Shown: positions 61,498-64,000 of the stretch, in pieces
Layout of the letters: each line of letters starts with the position of its first letter
Numbering within the stretch: the first letter of the stretch is position 1
Origin: an uncultured Bacteroidota bacterium
Lineage (GTDB): Bacteria > Bacteroidota > Bacteroidia > JABEUT01
Direction of reading: 5' to 3'
NCBI GenBank assembly: GCA_903863935.1
Contig: CAIPDV010000081.1
Location: 22,389-86,388 of the forward strand
Length of the DNA stretch: 64,000 nt
Position numbers and translations under genes: made by a program
Notes under the pieces: model-generated
What the model was told of the DNA's origin: nothing
What the model saw: the letters and a program-made list of their open reading frames with translations, nothing else
The model's database searches: none

Positions 61498-62523
61498 ATG
61501 AAAAAAATATTGGTAACAGGAGGAGCAGGATACATTGGATCACATACCATTGTGGAGATAATGGAAAGGAATGCCGGAGAAGTAATTTCGGCCGATAATT
61601 ATTCCAACTCAACACCTAAAACGTTTGAGCGCATAAAGACCATTACTGAAAAGGCACTAAAGAATTACAACATTGATCTGTGTGATGCCAGTGCGGTAAA
61701 ACAAATGTTTGAAGAAAATGAAGGCATTGACGGAATCATCCATTTTGCAGCTTTTAAATTTGTGGGTGAGTCGGTTGAAAATCCTTTGCTTTATTATCAT
61801 AATAACCTGGAATCGCTGGTGAATATTTTGCGGGCTGTGAAAGAGTTTAAAGTCCCCAACTTTATATTTTCTTCCTCCTGCTCGGTATATGGTAATATAG
61901 GCAAACTCCCGGTTAATGAATCAACAGCCCTGGGTGCGGTATCGCCATATGGATACTCTAAACAAGTGGGTGAAAGAATAGTGCAGGATTTTGCCGCTTC
62001 CACTGCTTCGGTAAAAGCAGTTTTGTTAAGATATTTCAACCCCACAGGAGCCCATGTATCTGGAAAGATAGGAGAGGAGCCCTTGCAGAAACCTACCAAC
62101 CTGGTGCCTGTTATTACCCAAACTGCCATTGGGAAAATAAAAGAAATTGTGGTGCATGGAAATAATTATAACACACGCGACGGAACCTGTATAAGGGATT
62201 ATATTCATGTAACCGACATAGCCCGTGCACATACCGATGCCCTTGCCTGGCTTGAAAAAAACAAAGATTCGCCGGCTTGTTCAATATTTAACCTTGGCAG
62301 TGGCAACGGAGTAAGTGTTATGGAAATGATTAATGCATTCGAAAAGGTTAGTGGCAAAAAATTAAACTACCGCATTGGCCCAAAAAGAGATGGTGATGTG
62401 GAAGCCATATATTCTGATAATACGCTGGTAAAAAACACACTGGGCTGGAACCCTCAGTTCACACTGGAGGATATGATGCTTTCGGCTTGGAAATGGGAAC
62501 TTAACATGAAGGAAGGAGCCTGA
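61498..62523 (+). CDS. galE: UDP-glucose 4-epimerase GalE
   Basis: Interconverts UDP-glucose and UDP-galactose (or the N-acetyl forms) to feed the glycan cluster. The 341-residue SDR-extended enzyme has the NAD motif GGAGYIGSHT (8-17), the Ser region SSSCSVYGN, YxxxK (PYGYSKQVGE) and the family NTRDGTCIRDYIHVTD and GWNPQF blocks. The start is 4 bases after the DUF1016 stop, so they are cotranscribed. Confidence 0.93.
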   Translation: MKKILVTGGAGYIGSHTIVEIMERNAGEVISADNYSNSTPKTFERIKTITEKALKNYNIDLCDASAVKQMFEENEGIDGIIHFAAFKFVGESVENPLLYYHNNLESLVNILRAVKEFKVPNFIFSSSCSVYGNIGKLPVNESTALGAVSPYGYSKQVGERIVQDFAASTASVKAVLLRYFNPTGAHVSGKIGEEPLQKPTNLVPVITQTAIGKIKEIVVHGNNYNTRDGTCIRDYIHVTDIARAHTDALAWLEKNKDSPACSIFNLGSGNGVSVMEMINAFEKVSGKKLNYRIGPKRDGDVEAIYSDNTLVKNTLGWNPQFTLEDMMLSAWKWELNMKEGA

Positions 62524-62607
62524 GTACAAACTTCAGACTCCCTTGGTTTTTATTTTACTTCGGCTTCCTTTAACGAGAAGGGTGGGCGGAAAATGAAAGG
62601 TTGTGTG

Positions 62608-62922
62608 TTAAACTTCTACAAGGGCCGCCAATGAATTTGTAACCTCAATATTGTTGTATATTCCTTTTACACCTTTACTGCATTGCACGGTTGACACGAT
62701 AACCATTTTTTGATACAGGAAAGGAACCGTACCGGATAAAGTGACGTAACCACGCTTCACGCTAATATTGATGTTTTCGAGCGGGGCCCGGGAATACCAG
62801 GTTAAGGTCCGAAAGATGGTGGCTTTAATCTCTGCATCGTAAAATGCTCGGTTCTCCATGCTTAAAATTGTTCCTTCTTCATGGGAGAGCTCAAGGTTCA
62901 TAAAGTTTCCATTTGTTTCCAT
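62608..62922 (-). CDS. BON-domain protein (copy 1)
   Basis: A 104-residue protein made of one BON domain (about 30-98): DAEIKATIFRTLTWYSRAPLENINISVKRGYVTLSGTVPFLYQKMVIVSTVQCSKGVKGIYNNIEV. BON domains of OsmY-type proteins bind phospholipids, but these copies have no signal peptide or lipobox, so they stay in the cytoplasm. Two homologues follow upstream. The 62923-63230 gap between copies 1 and 2 shows no gene and no repeat. Confidence 0.8.
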   Translation of the reverse strand: METNGNFMNLELSHEEGTILSMENRAFYDAEIKATIFRTLTWYSRAPLENINISVKRGYVTLSGTVPFLYQKMVIVSTVQCSKGVKGIYNNIEVTNSLAALVEV

Positions 62923-63230
62923 CAGTGCGTTGTTTTTTGCGATTAAAGATTGATTTGTTACGATGGCAAAATAACAGTTTCGCTTTCAGTATATTTATGA
63001 CATAACTGATATGGAAAAGATGATTTTTGTCAACATAAAAGGATATAAAGGTCTTTAATATAGGCGGTGTTAAACCCATGCGCGGTAGATCCTACTAAGA
63101 CTTTAACCATAATGCATTGACTTTGTGGTATTGTATTAATAGTAAAGCTATATACGGCCAAATTAAATCAGGTGCTACAAAAAAATCGCCTCATTATACT
63201 TTAGCTGAATAAGAAAGAATGAAAGAATGT

Positions 63231-63539
63231 TTAAAGGCCCCGTGGGGCAACTGTGATCTTATTGACTATTTCTTTAACTCCGTTTACTTTGATAACTATT
63301 GAAGCGATAACCATTTTTTGATATACCCAGGTTACTTTTCCGCTCAGGCAAACGAGCCCTTTTTCTACCTGTATGGAAATATTTTCCAACTGAGAATTAG
63401 AATACCATTTCAGTTTATTCAATATGGACTTTTTTAGTTCAGTATCGTCAATAATAGTGGAAACTTGGGTATCGTCTTCATTAAAGACAGCCAGTCCGGA
63501 ATTGAGTATGATATTATTTGGTTTTAAAGGGGATTCCAT
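63231..63539 (-). CDS. BON-domain protein (copy 2)
   Basis: A 102-residue single-BON protein without signal peptide: DTELKKSILNKLKWYSNSQLENISIQVEKGLVCLSGKVTWVYQKMVIASIVIKVNGVKEIVNKITVAP. It shares the (V/I)xxGxVxLxGxVxxxYQKMVI core with the flanking copies. Confidence 0.8.
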   Translation of the reverse strand: MESPLKPNNIILNSGLAVFNEDDTQVSTIIDDTELKKSILNKLKWYSNSQLENISIQVEKGLVCLSGKVTWVYQKMVIASIVIKVNGVKEIVNKITVAPRGL

Positions 63540-63621
63540 ACAGTGATATTTTACATATACAAATTAACTATCTATTGCAGGTAATAAATATGATGGGATA
63601 CGTATTAAATGATGAGAATAA

Positions 63622-63948
63622 TCAATTTTTTAAGTAGGGGTAGGATAGTTTGCAGATGACCAATACGTTATTGATAATTCCTTTTACCCCTCGTAAATTC
63701 TTAACCATATCAGCTATCACAAATTTCTGGTACATCCAGGGTACACTTCCTCTAAGTTCAACATATCCTAAATTAACCTCAATGGTGATATCTTCAATTG
63801 GTACATGTGCATACCATATAAGGCAACTCAGAACCGATGATTTAATTGTTTCATCATCAATGGGTGCTTCGTCCTTATAACTATAAAAGTCTTCAATTTC
63901 ACTCATTACAGGTTCATTATAATAATACGCGCTTCCTTTATCGTTCAT
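63622..63948 (-). CDS. BON-domain protein (copy 3)
   Basis: A 108-residue single-BON protein: DETIKSSVLSCLIWYAHVPIEDITIEVNLGYVELRGSVPWMYQKFVIADMVKNLRGVKGIINNVLV. ATG 63948 (MNDKGSAYYY) is chosen over a TTG at the window edge. The three copies diverge to roughly half identity, pointing to old tandem duplication. Confidence 0.78.
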   Translation of the reverse strand: MNDKGSAYYYNEPVMSEIEDFYSYKDEAPIDDETIKSSVLSCLIWYAHVPIEDITIEVNLGYVELRGSVPWMYQKFVIADMVKNLRGVKGIINNVLVICKLSYPYLKN

Positions 63949-64000
63949 GGTAATTTTAACTAGTAAGAATAACTGATTTTTTGAAATGCAAAGTAACAAC

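Noticed and set aside
1..64000. tRNA, rRNA or riboswitch genes
   Set aside because: None recognised by eye in the intergenic spaces; a covariance-model scan would be needed to exclude them.

Overview
The window is a chromosomal segment of a Bacteroidota (Bacteroidetes) bacterium. The evidence is the -7 promoter box TAnnTTTG in front of many genes, the lack of clear Shine-Dalgarno sites, secreted proteins ending in type IX secretion (T9SS) type A sorting domains, a gldA-gldF-gldG block, a DUF3822-rsmD pair and a GWxTD-domain protein. No rRNA, tRNA or CRISPR array was recognised. Placement below phylum is not possible from this sequence alone.

Layout. 0-9.5 kb: end of a SPOR-domain protein, murQ, a TrmH-family methyltransferase, a secreted protein, a GT39-like membrane glycosyltransferase (minus), then gldAFG plus a DUF4340 gene, and a sigma-70 factor that lacks region 4. 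9.7-16 kb: a secreted protein paired with a di-haem cytochrome c peroxidase, a SUMF1-type lipoprotein with a GloVer-repeat T9SS protein, and DUF3822-rsmD. 16-21 kb: a polysaccharide export/assembly operon (flippase, two Wzz-like proteins, O-antigen ligase/polymerase). 21-26 kb: small membrane proteins, a SpoIIE-type phosphatase, a monooxygenase-fold protein and aconitase. 26-36.5 kb: an accessory region with a decayed GloVer gene, a tightly coupled three-gene operon led by a KGGVGR-variant ParA-like ATPase with TPRs, two paralogous kelch/SprB-repeat T9SS cargo genes, and a GIY-YIG nuclease gene bracketed by inverted repeats next to a 32-bp tandem array. 36.4-38.3 kb: an orphan phage terminase pair. 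38-50.3 kb: mostly housekeeping genes (xerD, GT2, GWxTD protein, SDR, MFS, phosphoesterase, class I aldolase, accD), with a frameshifted four-helix-bundle (S23) pseudogene. 50.5-53.3 kb: a lipoprotein and two duplicated outer-membrane-type proteins. 53.3-62.5 kb: a second glycan cluster (asparagine synthase, a fused double GT4, sulfotransferase, flippase, a DUF1016 nuclease and galE). 62.6-64 kb: three tandem BON-domain genes.

The most unusual feature of the window is its load of short palindromic repeats. At least five families occur between genes, nested in one another and even inside coding sequence. Two are tied to nuclease genes: GIY-YIG at 35.6-36.0 kb and DUF1016/YhcG at 60.4-61.5 kb. 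The best candidates for an undescribed system are the GIY-YIG/inverted-repeat/tandem-array cassette and the KGGVGR ATPase operon. All functional statements come from reading the sequence and remembered family features; no database search was run.
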